From Adiantum capillus-veneris (lineage: Eukaryota > Streptophyta > Polypodiopsida > Polypodiales > Pteridaceae), in the NCBI GenBank assembly GCA_014529385.2, contig CM043952.1:55404619-55468618 (forward strand): a stretch of DNA of 64,000 bases. Reading direction: 5' to 3'. The notes under the pieces are model-generated. The model was not told the origin of the DNA. It saw only the letters and a list, made by a program, of their open reading frames with translations, and did no database searches. Below, piece by piece: positions 11,702 to 26,600 of this stretch. Both the position numbers and the translations under genes were made by a program. Every line of letters starts with the position of its first letter. Position 1 is the first letter of the stretch.

Positions 11702-11781
11702 AGGAAAAGCGTCAAAGGATCGGCCTTCATGGAGATCAACACAAAGAACAAACGACACTTTTCAACACGTGAATATTTCTC

Positions 11782-12060
11782 CACTACAACACGACACGCA
11801 AAAATTGGTGCAGATATCGACAAAATAAAGTTAGTTTTAAAACTAAAAAGCCCTGAAATAGGCCTCGAAAGAGACGTCGGTATCGTGACATCGGTATATG
11901 TATCGGTATATTATGCATCGGAATAAACTATGAAATGAGCGTCGAAATATGCAATGAAATAACCGCCGGTAATTGTAAAGGATATTGCGACGCATCCTCC
12001 GAAGTTTATACCGATGCTTGTACCGTACTATGTACCGACGACCAAACCTGCAAAATGTTT
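11782..12060. repeat. Putative CACTA left terminus and subterminal repeats
   Basis: The sequence starts CACTACAACACGACACGC and then repeats short units such as GACGTCGGTATCG, TCGGTATATG, CGGTATATTATGCATCGG and TACCGACGACC in both orientations. CACTA elements carry such clustered short motifs next to their ends as transposase binding sites. Without the partner end and a 3-bp target duplication this stays probable. Confidence 0.55.
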
Positions 12061-12389
12061 TTGGGTAGAGAGGGCTGGGAACTGATGCTGCATGGACTAC
12101 AGCAAAAGAAAACAACCCTCTTTGCCCAAAGGAAGAGTGCACAAGCAATCACAGTCCACCTACAAGTTGACACTAAAGAGGAGTGTATGGCAATTAGCAA
12201 AATTGTAAAAATAATATAACCACAAAATCAAAAGCTTGATCATGGCATAACGACATAATGATTTTATAGCCAAAATTAAAACATGAGTCAAAAATTGTAA
12301 AACCATAAACATAACCTGTTTGCCATAGCATAACCATTATCATAACTTGCTTGTCAACCATAAACTTAATAGCCATACAATCATTGCAC

Positions 12390-12532
12390 AACCATAACCA
12401 TAACCATAACCATAACCATAACCATAACCATAACCATAACCATAACCATAACCATAACCATAACCATAACCATAGCCATAACCATAGCCATAGCCATAGC
12501 CATAACCATAACCATAATCATAACCATAACCA
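12390..12532. repeat. Hexamer microsatellite (AACCAT)n, about 24 copies
   Basis: Near-perfect AACCAT repeats, with AGCCAT variants near 12470-12505. Looser copies of the motif extend on both sides (12240-12620). It lies inside the CACTA element, 3' of its second gene, and explains the His/Asn and Gly/Tyr alternating frames. Confidence 0.95.
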
Positions 12533-12689
12533 TCACATGATTTCCATACCATCATAGCAAAACCATAACCTTAACTTGACTAACAAACCTTTACCATAAC
12601 ATTTGTGCCATACCATAAACATAAGCACTACAAAATTGTACATATGCAAACAATCACTAAGTGAGAAGACCTCATGGTAATGCCTCCCA

Positions 12690-13773
12690 ATTGACATCCT
12701 CTCCTCCTCCTGTAGAGCAGCTGGGTCAAAAGGGCCACAAGTCCATGCTTGTACCCGCACTTCTTCTCTCGGCGTGTCGGAGGGCGCTTCACGGCATCTT
12801 CCTGCAAAATTATGGTTTAATCATTAGATAATCTTCATAATATATATATATTTATTAATTTAAAGCATACATATAATAATTACAAACTCATGAAAAAGCG
12901 TATCGTGGCATCTACTCCCAAAATGTGACGCTCTAGCAGATTCCAAACGTTCTCTGGTTGCATCTCTTTGCTACTGAAATCTCTCAAGATTGTCTTGTGT
13001 CTCTCGAACAATCGCTACCAACTCCTCTGCGGCCAACCATGCCGGCTTGGGACTGCCATCATTGTACCTGTTTCTCACCTCTCATTGACGGTGTGACATT
13101 GTGGACTTCGCCACGCTCAAAATCCAAGGGTTTGAGTTTGGATCTTACCCCTCTACCGACCTGTACTCTCTGTGAATGGCCTCAGCGATGTAGTTATTTC
13201 TTTCAAGATCGAGGTTATCCCAAACCTCCATCAGAGAGTAACCAAAATGAATAGTACAGAGTTGTCGAATCCTTTGTCACGTGGCCTTTCTGACCCTATC
13301 CACCACAGTAGACCCATCCCTGCTCTTGTACCCCTTTCTAGGATCATGCTCTGTGATCCCCAAGGTGTACGTGGTGTGCCAATTGGTGAACTATCTATTG
13401 AAGAGAGTGGTGGACGCTCTCTTGGTGGTGTGGATGCATTGGTAGAACCGCTACCACAGCAACCACCACCTCTAGAACAACGCCTACCTCATCTCGAGGA
13501 TGAACCACTCGTTTTGTAGGGGGCACACGAGTCTTAGGCATAGGGGGCACACTAGATTGAGGTGTGGGGCCTCTCGATGTAGGGACCACACTAGTCTCGT
13601 GTAGGGTCGACCATAGTAGGTCTAGAGGGACCTGCTGCCCAAAGGTGATGTGCCATCACGATCTTCTCTGGCGTGAATTGAGACAAAAACAAGCCCATCT
13701 GCTCGGGTGACATGCCGGCCGGAGTGATAGAAAAACTAAAACTAGGAGAGTATGGCTCGTCGTCATCGGCCAT
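12690..13773 (-). pseudogene. Second CACTA gene, TNPA-like
   Basis: The frame begins MADDDEPYSPSFSFSITPAG at 13773 and shows a Pro/Val-rich N-terminus in two frames to about 13395. Less regular coding text continues through 13260-12960, with GSRCHDTLFHE near 12890-12930. After a probable small intron (about 12800-12890) it continues at 12780-12690 with VQAWTCGPFDPAALQEEERM. Position 3' of a Tnp2 gene on the same strand is what CACTA elements show for the second, DNA-binding transposition protein. Domain identity is inferred from place and general make-up, not from a clear motif. Confidence 0.5.
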
Positions 13774-14124
13774 GGCTAATCACACACAAATAACACCCAC
13801 AAAATACGTTAGTTTACAGAAGAAATGCTTAATCAATACAAATAACAAATCAACGAAGCTGCTACAAAAATGAATGAATCTAAAGTGTATTGTAGACTAA
13901 TAAAAAGAGTTTTACAAAAGAGTTCCTAGCAAAAATCATTAGTTAATCTCTCATCCTCTATGAGATTTGATGCACCAAATATGTCTATCTCAATCTGTAC
14001 TTCTGCATCTTCGTCATCGAACTCTACTTCCTCGTCGCTCTCCACATCAACTTCAGTATTTGACACCTCATCTCTAGGTTCCGACAATTTCTCACTCTGC
14101 TGACATCCGCCTCAAAATTTAAAC

Positions 14125-17100
14125 TTAAAGTTTTCGTCGATCCTGCACTTTGTTCTCATGAATCACCTCTTCAACCTCGACGTTCATTTCTTCAGACACT
14201 TGGTTGCTACATGGAGCAACTTGAACGACATAGAGCGAGCAGGGTTTAGACAGATCATTCTTATCATTTTCTGTCCATAGTGGATCGTGTATAAGCACAA
14301 CTTGTTCAGAATGCTGTGGAAGTACAAATGTATCCCGCCTAGAGTTCACTTGAATCAATCCACTCTTGTCTTTATGCACAGTTGCATTAGGGCCGCTGGT
14401 AATAACTTTGAACCACTTGACATCAAAGATAAACATATCAAACTTTCTAAAGCTAATCCTCAAGATGTCTTGGATGTAGCCAAAGTATTCAAGTTGGCTA
14501 CTCTCTGTGTTCTCATCCCTGGCACTACTCCTACTTTCTTGGATGAAGCTTGCCCTAACACCACTATCGAAAGTGACCCTTTGTTTGCCGATCTGTTGCA
14601 CTCTGAAGTGTTTCCCATGTGACCACAAAGCTCGATATTTGTGATACTACAGCCACAAAATTGAAACAGACTAAAAGTTATTAAAGCAATGTGATCATGT
14701 GGAGCTCAAAAAGGAAGTTGTGAAATATGCATGCCAATCACAACCCCTTGACATCTCCTCTTCCTCTTTAGTATCAACACTCCGTTCCTCTTCGCCTCTA
14801 AAATTGTCGCATCTAACCACTGCCCAGTTGGAAAGTCAGGCAATTTTTGAAGATCATATGGAAAAGGAAGGTTTCTAGTGGCACGGTTGCGCTTGAATTG
14901 AAGGTGAGCTATCAAGTGTTTTTGCTTTTCCCCTTCATACCTCTCTAGCCACTTTTGCACGATGTCTGAGTTGAGAATGCAAAATCTCATAACCTTTTCT
15001 CGCATTGTGATGTCCATCTTCCTAACAATGCCTTGTCCCTGTGGCTCGTCCCCTGTCACCTTGACGTTGACCTCAGTAGTCCACATTCGGGGAATCTCTA
15101 GATCAATTCAGACCAAAAATTCACTGATGAGGACAAGAGACTCTTGTACAAGCCATCCTTCGGCCATGCTACCCTCGGGGCGATCCCTTTGACAAACAAA
15201 CCCCTTTAAAGTCTTCATAAATCTCTCCAAGAAGAATATCCACCTGCTATGGACCACCCCAGCAATTGCAACTTCATCGACCACATGCACAAGTACATGC
15301 ATTTGGATGGTAAGAATGTTAGTTGGAAAGTACTTGTCCACCATGCACACTGCTTCAATAGCATTTAAGCATGCTGCATCGATGTTGTCTTCTCTTATCT
15401 CTTTTGAACTGATCCAGCATACCAACTCGCTGATTTTGTAGATTGTTCTTCTAATGTCATCTGTCAAAAAACCCTTTATGGAAATTGGTAAGATGAATTG
15501 TAAAAATTTGTGCCAATCGTGAGACTTAAGACCATTGAGATTGTCATCTCTCATAAAAGCTGTTTTCAAATATTGCATGCACCTTGTGGGAGTCTTGAAT
15601 GAAGATATAGTCTTCTTCACTTGTTTATCTTCTGCACGACTCAGAACCCATGGACCTTTTGGTATAACAAACTTTCCATAAGGTTTAAATCATGGCCACA
15701 TCTCTGGCATTCCACCCACAGCCTGTAGGTCATCTCTTTGGGCCTTGCTCTCCCTTTTTCCAGTGATGGTTTTCCATATGATCTCCCCCACATTCTTGAA
15801 GATGTGCATTGGGTCAAGAAAATGTTAATCAGTAGGTCACTCTAGTGTGGGAGTTCATGGAAAATAGAAAGTCTTTTCATTCCAGGTGGCGTCCAATATC
15901 CCCTCTCCAGCCACATTTTTTTACAATCGCTCGCTTTCGGTGGATGCATGTCATGTTTGCATATGTTTGGTCCACGTAGCTCGTGTCCTTTAAGCAAAAA
16001 TCTACCATGCTCCTCGTAAACTGTCTTGCTCATATGCTTAGAGCGGCGGAAGCCAAGTTGAGGACCACATTTTGGACATGCATGATTGCCCAAGTAACTC
16101 AAGCCTGAAACATCACAAAATTACAATATAAAAGCGTTGGCATAGCCAGGAATCACATGTGTGTGAGGGTTTCAAAGGCACTTATCTAAGCACTCATCCA
16201 AGCCTGGCCAATCGTGCATGGTCCACATGAGAATTCCTTGCACATGTACATTCTATCATCCGATTGGTTGGGACATATCAACCACAACAATAGATAGAAT
16301 GCCTTGCACATGTACATTCCATCATCCGATTGGTTGGGACAGCTGAGACAAAGCCAAAATAAAGTCTTCATGCCTTCATTTGTAAAGCCAACGTCAACCA
16401 CAACAAGATTTGGAGCTCTTCTATAAGTGGTGCCAGATAGACGTCCATGTTCTTTGCTTTGTACTTTCCTGGGATGATCAATGACAACAATAGATGGCCC
16501 TTCTTGATAGCGAGCCATGGTGGAATATTATGATTAACCAGACAAATAGGCCACGTGCTCCATGACGAACTCTGTAATCCGAATGGGCTTACTCTGTCCA
16601 TTGCCATACCAAAGTGGATACATCGAGGATCGTTCTTAAATGTAGGCCAACTTTCCTCTATGTGCTTTCATGCACGAGAGTCAGTAGGTACCCACATCAC
16701 ATCATTTGTGGATCTAGTATTTGAGTTCCATGTTATCAAAGCGGCTATGGACTTGCACCTGAACATGCTCTTTATTCTTGGAGTGATAGGAAAGTGTCGA
16801 AGGACCTTTGCAGGGATAAATTTTCCTTGTGCATCCTTCCTTTACCTATTTGATCCACAATTGGGACATTGTTCGAAATTTGAATACTCATTGACAAAAA
16901 GTATACAATCATTGGGACATGCATGTATTTTGTGATAATCCAAGCCCAAATTAGTAAGAAGCTTTTTAGCGGCTGGACGGGTAGGAGGCATGTGATTTCC
17001 TTTTGGCAAGATTTGCTCATTGAGCAACTTGTCGTTAAATGAACAAGTCAGTCCCTTGATCACATTATTGAACTGTAATTTGCAATTTATCATGCTTAGG

Positions 17101-17360
17101 ATACAATGTATTTACCTAAAAATCTCTATGACTCAGGCATCAGAAGACTGTAAATTAAGCATTGCCAACGCGGTACGGAGAACTGAGATTTTTGCACCAC
17201 TGTAAAGCGGCATGCGTGCAAGACTTTGCATCATCTTGACCTCTTTATTGTTGCTATCATGACGTCAATATGAACGGGATGACTGAGGTTGGTATGTAGT
17301 ATTGCGTTCAATGTTGTCATCTTCTATGTTTTCAACGATGGATCCATGTCAAAGAACGCG
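14125..17360 (-). pseudogene. CACTA transposase, Tnp2-like (Transposase_21 with DUF4218 and DUF4216)
   Basis: From high to low coordinates: an N-terminal segment near 17160-17210 (QSLARMPLYSGAKISVL), then 17093-16842 with LPKGNHMPPTRPAAKKLL and DYHKIHACPNDCILFVNEY...CPNCG. The Transposase_21 core follows in broken frames at 16700-16380 (WPTFKNDPRCIHFGMAMDRV, NIPPWLAIKKGHLLLSLIIPG, NMDVYLAPLIEEL) and 16102-15842 (CPKCGPQLGFRR). DUF4218 lies at 15620-15108 (GLKSHDWHKFLQFILPISIKG, VHSRWIFFLERFMKTLKGFV) and DUF4216 at 14628-14125 (YFGYIQDILRISFRKFDMFI, HSEQVVLIHDP). It would bind element ends and catalyse excision. Many stops and one internal duplication (16236-16340) mark it as dead. Confidence 0.9.
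16236..16340. repeat. Tandem duplication of about 66 bp in the Tnp2 relic
   Basis: A roughly 38-base segment beginning CCTTGCACATGTACATTC and ending GATTGGTTGGGAC occurs at 16236 and again at 16302, one base different. It duplicates about 22 codons of the transposase core and adds to its inactivation. Confidence 0.85.
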
Positions 17361-17739
17361 TCCAACATCTGCTTCATCTATACTTCTTGAAATGCCACAT
17401 CAGGTATTGGTTGGGAGGACTCAGTCATGACTGCTTGTTTGAAAATTGTCTTCTCTGGGATGAAGTTGGAGCACTATCTATTTGCGGAGTTTGACCTTCA
17501 GTCTCTAGACCATGAGATCAATAGCACACGTCTTGTAGTTGCTCAATCGGAAAGAGACTGTGATTGCGTATGTGTTGGTCGCAGATTTTTTGTTTTCAAA
17601 AGATCTGATGCTTGCAATTTGCACAAGGACACGCCATCCTATCGTCCATACTTTATCTATCAATGATGCAACAAATAATTAAAACACTCTAGTTGTTATA
17701 GCTACATACTACTAAGTACACGACAATACATGACTCTCT

Positions 17740-18215
17740 AGCGAGGCTTGATCTCTGCACACCTCGGTCTAGAGGTGCACGGAGATTAAAACCACAGGGT
17801 AATAATCTCATCTTTATTGGTCAATGACTATATATTAAGGTTCTTGAATTTTGTGTGCACTTTGGAAGTCCGATTGCATTTTTTCAACTATTTGCTGCTA
17901 GCTCTAAGAACCTCACATTCTCTAGCCAGGTCTGATCCCCACACACCTCGGTCTAGATTTGCATGGAGATTAGGACCACAAGGTAATAATCTCGTCTTTA
18001 TTGGTGAATGAATATATATTAAGGTTATTGAAGTTTGTGTGCACTTTTGAAGTCCGATTTTCTGCTAGCTTAAGCTCTTACAATCTCACATTCAACTATT
18101 TGCTGCTAGCTCAAGCTCTAACAATGTCACGTCCGATCCCCGCACACCCCGGTCTAGAGGTGCACTGAGATTAGGACCACAGGGTCAATGACTGTATATT
18201 AGTGTTTTCAATCCA
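17740..18215. repeat. Three tandem units of 183-202 bp
   Basis: A block starting near GATC(T/C)C(T/C)(G/A)CACACC(T/C)CGGTCTAGA occurs at about 17750, 17933 and 18135. It is followed in each unit by a GGAGATTA-type segment, and in the first two also by TAATAATCTC and GTGTGCACTTT segments. The core CACCTCGGTCTAGAGGTG is itself almost an inverted repeat. No coding is seen. It may belong to the CACTA right subterminal zone or be an independent minisatellite. Confidence 0.8.
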
Positions 18216-18219
18216 CTTA

Positions 18220-18730
18220 GGGCTAGCCACCTAGAGTTAACGTCTTAGGACTAGTGTTGGTTTATCCGCTAATGGATGGCCGTATTTTGGAGTGTTAGGG
18301 TGCGCTATGTAAAGTTGCCTAGGTTTGGCAGCTCCAAATTGGATTAGTGTAGCGTTTTTTCATTTCAATCTGCTTAGGGCTAGCCGCTTAGTGTTCTATG
18401 GATTCGTTTTGGCCACTACTAATAGAAGGTGCACTGTGTTGGGACAGTGCATTAGGACACACTATGTAAAGCCACTAAGGTAAAGCGCTCTAAAACATAT
18501 TAGGGTATCATTAAGCCATTTAGTCTGTTAAGGGTTATCGGCTTTAGATTAGCGACTTTTGTTTTGGCCGCTAATACATTATTGTATTTAGAGCATTATG
18601 GCAGGCTATGTAAATCCGCTTACGTTTGGTAACTTTTGATTTGGTCGCTCCAAATCCAATTAGTATTATAGCGCTTGGCCATTTCAGTCTGCTAATAGGG
18701 TTAGAGGGTTATGGTTTAGACGCTGGTAGA
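18220..18730. repeat. Degenerate tandem repeats of about 140-165 bp
   Basis: Segments with CTATGTAAA, GGTTTGG(C/T)A, GCTCCAAAT and CATTTCA(A/G)TCTGCT recur at about 18304, 18468 and 18607. The units differ by many substitutions and indels. No gene is seen. Confidence 0.65.
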
Positions 18731-18731
18731 T

Positions 18732-18803
18732 GGTCGTGTTTGGACGTTTCACCGATAATTGAAAGTACATAAGTTCTAATTGTCCGAACACAACGTCCAT
18801 CTA
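18732..18803. repeat. Imperfect hairpin
   Basis: GATGGTCGTGTTTGGAC near 18732 is mirrored by the complement of GTCCGAACACAACGTCCATC ending near 18803, with about 35 bases between. It sits between the degenerate repeats and the CCTAA run. Its function is unknown. Confidence 0.6.
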
Positions 18804-18819
18804 TAATCTAAACATAAGT

Positions 18820-18905
18820 TAACTTAACATATAACCTAACCTAACTTTTTACATACAACCTATAACCTAACCTAACCTAACCTAACCTATAACTTAACTT
18901 GTTGC
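18820..18905. repeat. CCTAA-rich run resembling interstitial telomere-like DNA
   Basis: Several CCTAACCTAACC runs, about 4-5 copies at most in a row, are mixed with TATAACC variants. The plant telomere unit is CCCTAAA, so this is at best a variant or chance enrichment. Confidence 0.6.
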
Positions 18906-19106
18906 CTAAACCTGACCTATAATCTAGCACGTGGCATGCTCGCTGGCTATTCCATGATGGCCAAAGGGTGTGCCATGTGGGCTGTTGGATGTGCCACAAA
19001 GGCCATAAGGTTGGGGGTAATGGGAGCGCCAAATGGAGGGGAAGGCCCTGGCTGCAGACATTTGCAGCCACGTGGAGGTCCACCCCTCTCTCTTTAATAT
19101 AGATGT

Positions 19107-19108
<2 letters not shown>

Positions 19109-19142
<34 letters not shown>

Positions 19143-19195
19143 AACAGACAAACACACATACACACAGAGCATTAATTCTCCAGATACTCCTTGAA

Positions 19196-19262
<67 letters not shown>
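19109..19262. repeat. Microsatellites (AT)16 and (CT)n
   Basis: An (AT)n run lies at 19109-19140 and a pure (CT)n run at 19198-19262. They create the Ile/Tyr- and Arg/Glu-alternating minus frames, which are not genes. Confidence 0.97.
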
Positions 19263-19265
<3 letters not shown>

Positions 19266-19537
19266 TACACAAACACACAACCAGGTAGTCGGTTTTTCCT
19301 GCTTCTCTTGTCGGATGGAGGAGGACACGCCATGTGGCAAGGATAGGTCCTGAAAAACTTCACCTTTTATTCTTAGTATAGATAGATACAGATGTTAGTA
19401 ATCACTTTTGCATTTTAGATATTCTTGGCCTTCACTTTTGCATTCTAGATAAAAAAAGTTTTGTAAGGTTTTCTTTTAATTCAACCAATGCATGACACAT
19501 GGATGCCCTCTCCTTCCTTGAAAATTTTAAGTTGCAT

Positions 19538-19632
19538 TACCTCTAGGAATTTATGTGCACATCCCAAATTAGGTCCAAAAGTTCTATCTCAAAGGCATGA
19601 TGGAATGGCCTCAACGACATGCAGTAATCCAA
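19538..19632. repeat. Fragment of dispersed repeat block RB
   Basis: This matches closely the block at 39155-39250 and 39915-40010 (for example AGGAATTTATGTGCACATCCC, then GATGGAATGGCCTCAACGACAT). It lies just 5' of element X; 19360-19855 otherwise holds nothing recognised. Confidence 0.8.
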
Positions 19633-19855
19633 ACTTTTTTTGAGAAAATGATCCTTCCATTAGTTAATAAAACTTCCCATAAGGCTTCAGTCACCTCTAC
19701 AAGAGAGGGCTACATCTACCATTGGAGAGACTCTCACAATGAAAAAAAAACATATGTATAATGAGGGCTAAATCAAGATATGGGAGGAGAAAATCCACAC
19801 AGGTGGATGGTAGTGCCATCTAGGCTCACTCCAGACCATAGTGAAGCAAAGCCCA

Positions 19856-20029
19856 TGTTAGGCCAAGGGCTAGAGGGCACAGTCCCCGATCTAGGGGGGT
19901 CAGGGACCTAGGCCAAGGGCCGACTAAAGGTGTGGACAAGGGATCCATTTAGGGCAAAGGGCCATGAGCCCTCCTATAAAAGGTTGGCTGGGAGGAGGAT
20001 CCAACATTCAGTCTCCCGGTGGCCTTTCA
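19856..20029 (+). repeat. 5' LTR of element X
   Basis: It begins TGTTAGGCCAAGGGC and ends CCTTTCA. It includes CTATAAAAGG near 19975, a good TATA box, and matches the 3' LTR at 23920-24092 with scattered differences (start TGTTAGG against TGTCAGG). At 174 bp it is very short for an LTR of a 4-kb element. Confidence 0.85.
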
Positions 20030-20102
20030 CTAGTATCACAACTCAGGGATGGAGGGGGGAAGGGGAAGGCTTGCATGTTTTTGCATGGAAAGGCATGAAT
20101 TG

Positions 20103-23250
<3,148 letters not shown>

Positions 23251-23919
23251 GTAAACCGTGGGGAAAACCACATCTCAATACAGTCAGAATACAAAGAGGA
23301 TAAGCAGATTACAAGTTACAAGCGTACTCTTGTGCTCAAGGATATGCAAAGTGAGTACGTTAGCACCAAGCAATCCAATTAAGCAAGAATGTATCATTCT
23401 AGTTGGCATTGCTTACCTTAAGTTAAAGCATGTTTGCGACTAGGATTGGTCTCTTCATGTATAAGTCAGGTTCTCAACCTTGAACACTAGTTCTAGTGAG
23501 GTTGTTTACTAAAGAAATTTGAGAACAAGTCAAGGACTTAAAATTGGCAGATGAGTTATGTCAGCAAGTTACTTTCATGGAAAGTGAAAAGAGGTACTCT
23601 TTCACGTACATCTTTCACGTACTCTTTCACGTACATCTATGTTGTGATAACTTGTTTAGCATGCCCATGTGCATTCTAAATGGAGTCTACACACTATGAT
23701 TGGATAGGAGCCCATAACACAAGCTGATTGCAAATGGAAAACAATGTGCACAATCAAGATGTTATTTTTGATTTCATTGAACCTCCTACTCAACCATGTT
23801 CTGGTCAACCAAAATGTTGGATCCATGAAGGATGCCACAATGGAAAACATTAGTGTTCTTATGTGGATACTCTTGCTTTTGTTTTCAAGGACGAAAATGC
23901 TTCTCCAAGGGGGAAGTAA

Positions 23920-24092
23920 TGTCAGGCCAAGGGCTAGAGGGCACGGCCCGACCTAGGGGGGTCAGGGACCTAGGCCAAGGGCCGAACTGAAGTTGTGGAT
24001 AGGGGATCCATTTAGGGCAAAAGACCATGGGTCCTCCTATAAAAGGTTGGTTGGGAGGAGGATCCAACATTTAGTCTCCCAGCGGCCTTTCA
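23920..24092 (+). repeat. 3' LTR of element X
   Basis: It begins TGTCAGGCCAAGGGC directly after the polypurine tract AAGGGGGAAGTAA and ends GGCCTTTCA. It contains the TATA box CTATAAAAGG near 24037. It is the partner of 19856-20029. Confidence 0.85.
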
Positions 24093-24179
24093 GCTCAAGG
24101 AGCTAGAGTCGTATGAACGCTTCTCTGTGCTCCTGCATGTGATCAAAGATGCCCTAAAGTCTCTTGAATTGTCTCCTAA

Positions 24180-25250
24180 GAGTATGAATCAACTCTAGCC
24201 AAAAGCCACGAACAGTCTTTGCTGGTTGGACAGGGGGAGCCTCGAAGTTGCGAAAGCAATGGGCTCGCCAAATGAACGAGTGTCATGCCACAAACGAGCT
24301 CCCAACACACCTCTCCCTCATTGCACCACTCCTGTGGAGTAATCTTTGTAGCAGACTTGAGTGTAGGTAGAACCCCTTGGATCACTATCATCCTGTTGGT
24401 GGACGATAGGTCTAACTGTAGTGCAGATCCCGTGAGAATGGATTAAGAAGCTACCCCCCAAGTGTATTGTCGTGCTATGGAAGGAGCTAGCATCAGCCGA
24501 AGAACCAGAATCCAAACCTATTGTGCCATGTGCAAGTCCCACAGACAATGATGTTGACTTTCTAAAGGATGGTCACAAGTTGCACATGGTGCCGAAAGGC
24601 AACTATGTACTAGCTAGCTCCCCACTGCTATAGAGTTGTGTGAAACTACCCACTGGAACAAATTGACTGGCCGTGCCTGTCTGGAGTACCACAACCTTGC
24701 CCAAAAGCCTGAAAAGAACTCATTTGTGAGACCCTCCTCCTGCCAATCAAGCACTACAGCAGGACGAGCCTCTATTCGGCTGCCAATATGTGCATTAGGA
24801 AGAGGATGGGGTGTAGGAGGGGCTCTTTATTTTCCATGAGCTTATGGAGGTGATTAACATTTTGACAAATAGGTGTAGGCCATGTGTGCAAGAATGGTGA
24901 GTGTGTAAGAGATGTGTAAGAGTGGTCAAAGGATGCACTTTTCCCCCCAAAAAGGAGTTGGAAAATTTTATGATTTTTGGCCTTCCATAACTCCCATAGA
25001 TGATCACCAATTTGAGCGGAGATCATAGATATACAATCTATGCGTCGAGCTCTTTCCATAGATATGCTACATGATATGGTTTTACCCGCTAGACTTTAAA
25101 TTCCATTGTGGGGGAAAACTTTGAATTCAAATAAGCTAGTTGTTTTTCCTGTTTGAATTCAAAAGCTATCCTTTGATTACTTTTTTAATACTAAAGTTTT
25201 GAATTCCTTAAACTGCCAAATATAGAGGCCCTCATAGACCCCATTCTCTT
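24180..25250 (-). pseudogene. LINE A C-terminal region
   Basis: Weak protein-like blocks continue after RT, for example MISAQIGDHLWELWKAKNHK near 24980-25040 and FWLE-type text near 24200. This is where plant LINEs carry a zinc-binding region (zf-RVT). The match is by position and general composition; the Cys/His pattern is not intact. Confidence 0.5.
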
Positions 25251-26600
25251 CCTAATGGATGTCCTAATCGAATAATTTACTGAAAGAAAGGGATCCCAGG
25301 GTGGTCGGCTAAAGAGAAGGGGTCTCTCCAAAATCACTCTCCAAGATCCCCCCGCACTCATGCCAGAGGGAATATCTCCCAAGCCTAAAGCCTCTAATGG
25401 CCTCCCTCAAGATCTGTAGGGTCATGATCGATGACACAAATCCCTCCACAGATGTCTACTACTCGAATCTTTTGAAAACATCACTCTACAACCTGTGGAA
25501 CCTCTACTGCCTACCAAAGAGAGCCGTGCCGAACTCCAATGTTGCAACTTTCTCATGATGGATAGGAGGAGGGGAGCAGTCTGTTTCTTAGGAGATAGGT
25601 CCAAAACAACCTGATAGCCCAAGTAGTGAACTATAGTCCCTAGGGGAATCAATCTAAAGGTGTCACCTAGTGACCAATCAGGCGTAGGATCATTATCAGC
25701 CCAGAAAGCCACTGTCTTCCTCCAGTTGATCAGTGCACTCTGATGTACAGTAAAACATCTCTAGAGCTTGCTCACACTTGTGCAGGTCGACCTCCTAGCC
25801 CTCCAAGTACAGATCTGAGTTGTTGGCAAACTCAACATCCAGTAGCTCATTGCCTTGAATAGGGAGCGCTAAGTCATGCAAACCAACCTACTATGAAACC
25901 AAGAGTTTGGTCAGAGACTCAACATAGAACAAAAAAAGGAAGGGGCTAGAGAGCAACCCTATTTGACCGAGCGTGTGAGAATGAGCCGGTCCCCTCTACC
26001 TCCTACCAAAAGCACCTGACTGTGTACACGTCTGTAGAGAGCTGACACGCCTTTGATCCAAGTGTCTGAGAAACCCATCCTGCATAGAGTGCCCTCAAAG
26101 AAGTCCCAATCAAATCCACTGTAAGCCTTCTCAAAATTGAGAAGAAGTATCACGAAAGCCTCACCTTGGAGGTGCGTGAGGGTAGACACCTCCCAGAAAG
26201 TGATGATGTTGTCAAGGATATTTCACTCCTTGACAAAACTTGTCCCATGTATAATGCTCTCTAGGTGTGGTTGAATCCTCAAGCTCAGAGCCTTGGCTAG
26301 AATTTTGTAAGTTGAGTTGAGGATGGTGATGGGCCGCCACTGTCAAGTCTCGTCCAAGGAGCCTCTCTGCTTGAGAATGAGGTAGATCAAGCCCTCACTT
26401 ATGCTGTCAAGGATCTCACTTGTGTGCAAGATGTACTGAAATGCACTACAAATATCAGAGCCAAGCAAGTCCTAGAACTTCAAGAAAAAACTGGGAGTCA
26501 AACCATCCTCACTTAGAAAACTGTCTTGGGGAAGTGCTTTGAGGACTTGAAGCTGTAACTGAGGCTCTACTGCCAACAGATCATGATAAAATTCAATAGC
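25250..26600 (-). pseudogene. LINE A reverse transcriptase, catalytic pair changed to Asn-Asn
   Basis: The region shows GLIYLILKQRGS (near 26360-26400), WRPITILNSTYKILAKALSLRI (near 26280-26345) and FVILLLNFEKAYSGFDWDFFEGTL (26100-26170). It then shows GCSLAPSFF (near 25935-25960) and LGYQVVLDLSPKKQTAPLLL (25550-25630). The catalytic box normally reads FADD; here the bases at 25819-25827 encode A-N-N (codons GCC AAC AAC) in the context EFANNSDLYLEG. Both metal-binding aspartates are lost by G-to-A changes on the coding strand, a pattern expected from decay of methylated cytosines. Further stops confirm a dead copy. Confidence 0.87.

Larger units (their letters stand above)
11782..17700 (-). 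mobile_element. En/Spm (CACTA) DNA transposon, degenerate
   Basis: Two minus-strand genes of the CACTA type lie in the usual order: a Tnp2-like transposase (17360-14125), then a second TNPA-like gene (13773-12690). The left terminus is plausible at 11782, where CACTACAACACGACACG begins, followed by a subterminal zone to about 12060 with many short TCGGTA/CCGACG-type repeats, typical of CACTA ends. The right terminus was not found; the repeats at 17740-18730 could be its subterminal zone. Both genes carry stops and indels, so it could move only with help, if at all. Confidence 0.75.

Noticed and set aside
12340-12557. His-Asn (plus) and Gly-Tyr (minus) repeat proteins
   Set aside because: They are produced by the AACCAT hexamer microsatellite and have no coding evidence outside it.
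14287-14622. 111-codon plus-strand frame
   Set aside because: It lies opposite the well-supported DUF4216 region of the Tnp2-like transposase.
11782-18300. Right terminus of the CACTA element
   Set aside because: No inverted copy of CACTACAAC or adjacent matching terminal bases was found to the right, so no end was claimed.
18820-18905. True telomere tract
   Set aside because: The unit is CCTAA with irregular variants and very few copies; the plant telomere repeat is CCCTAAA.
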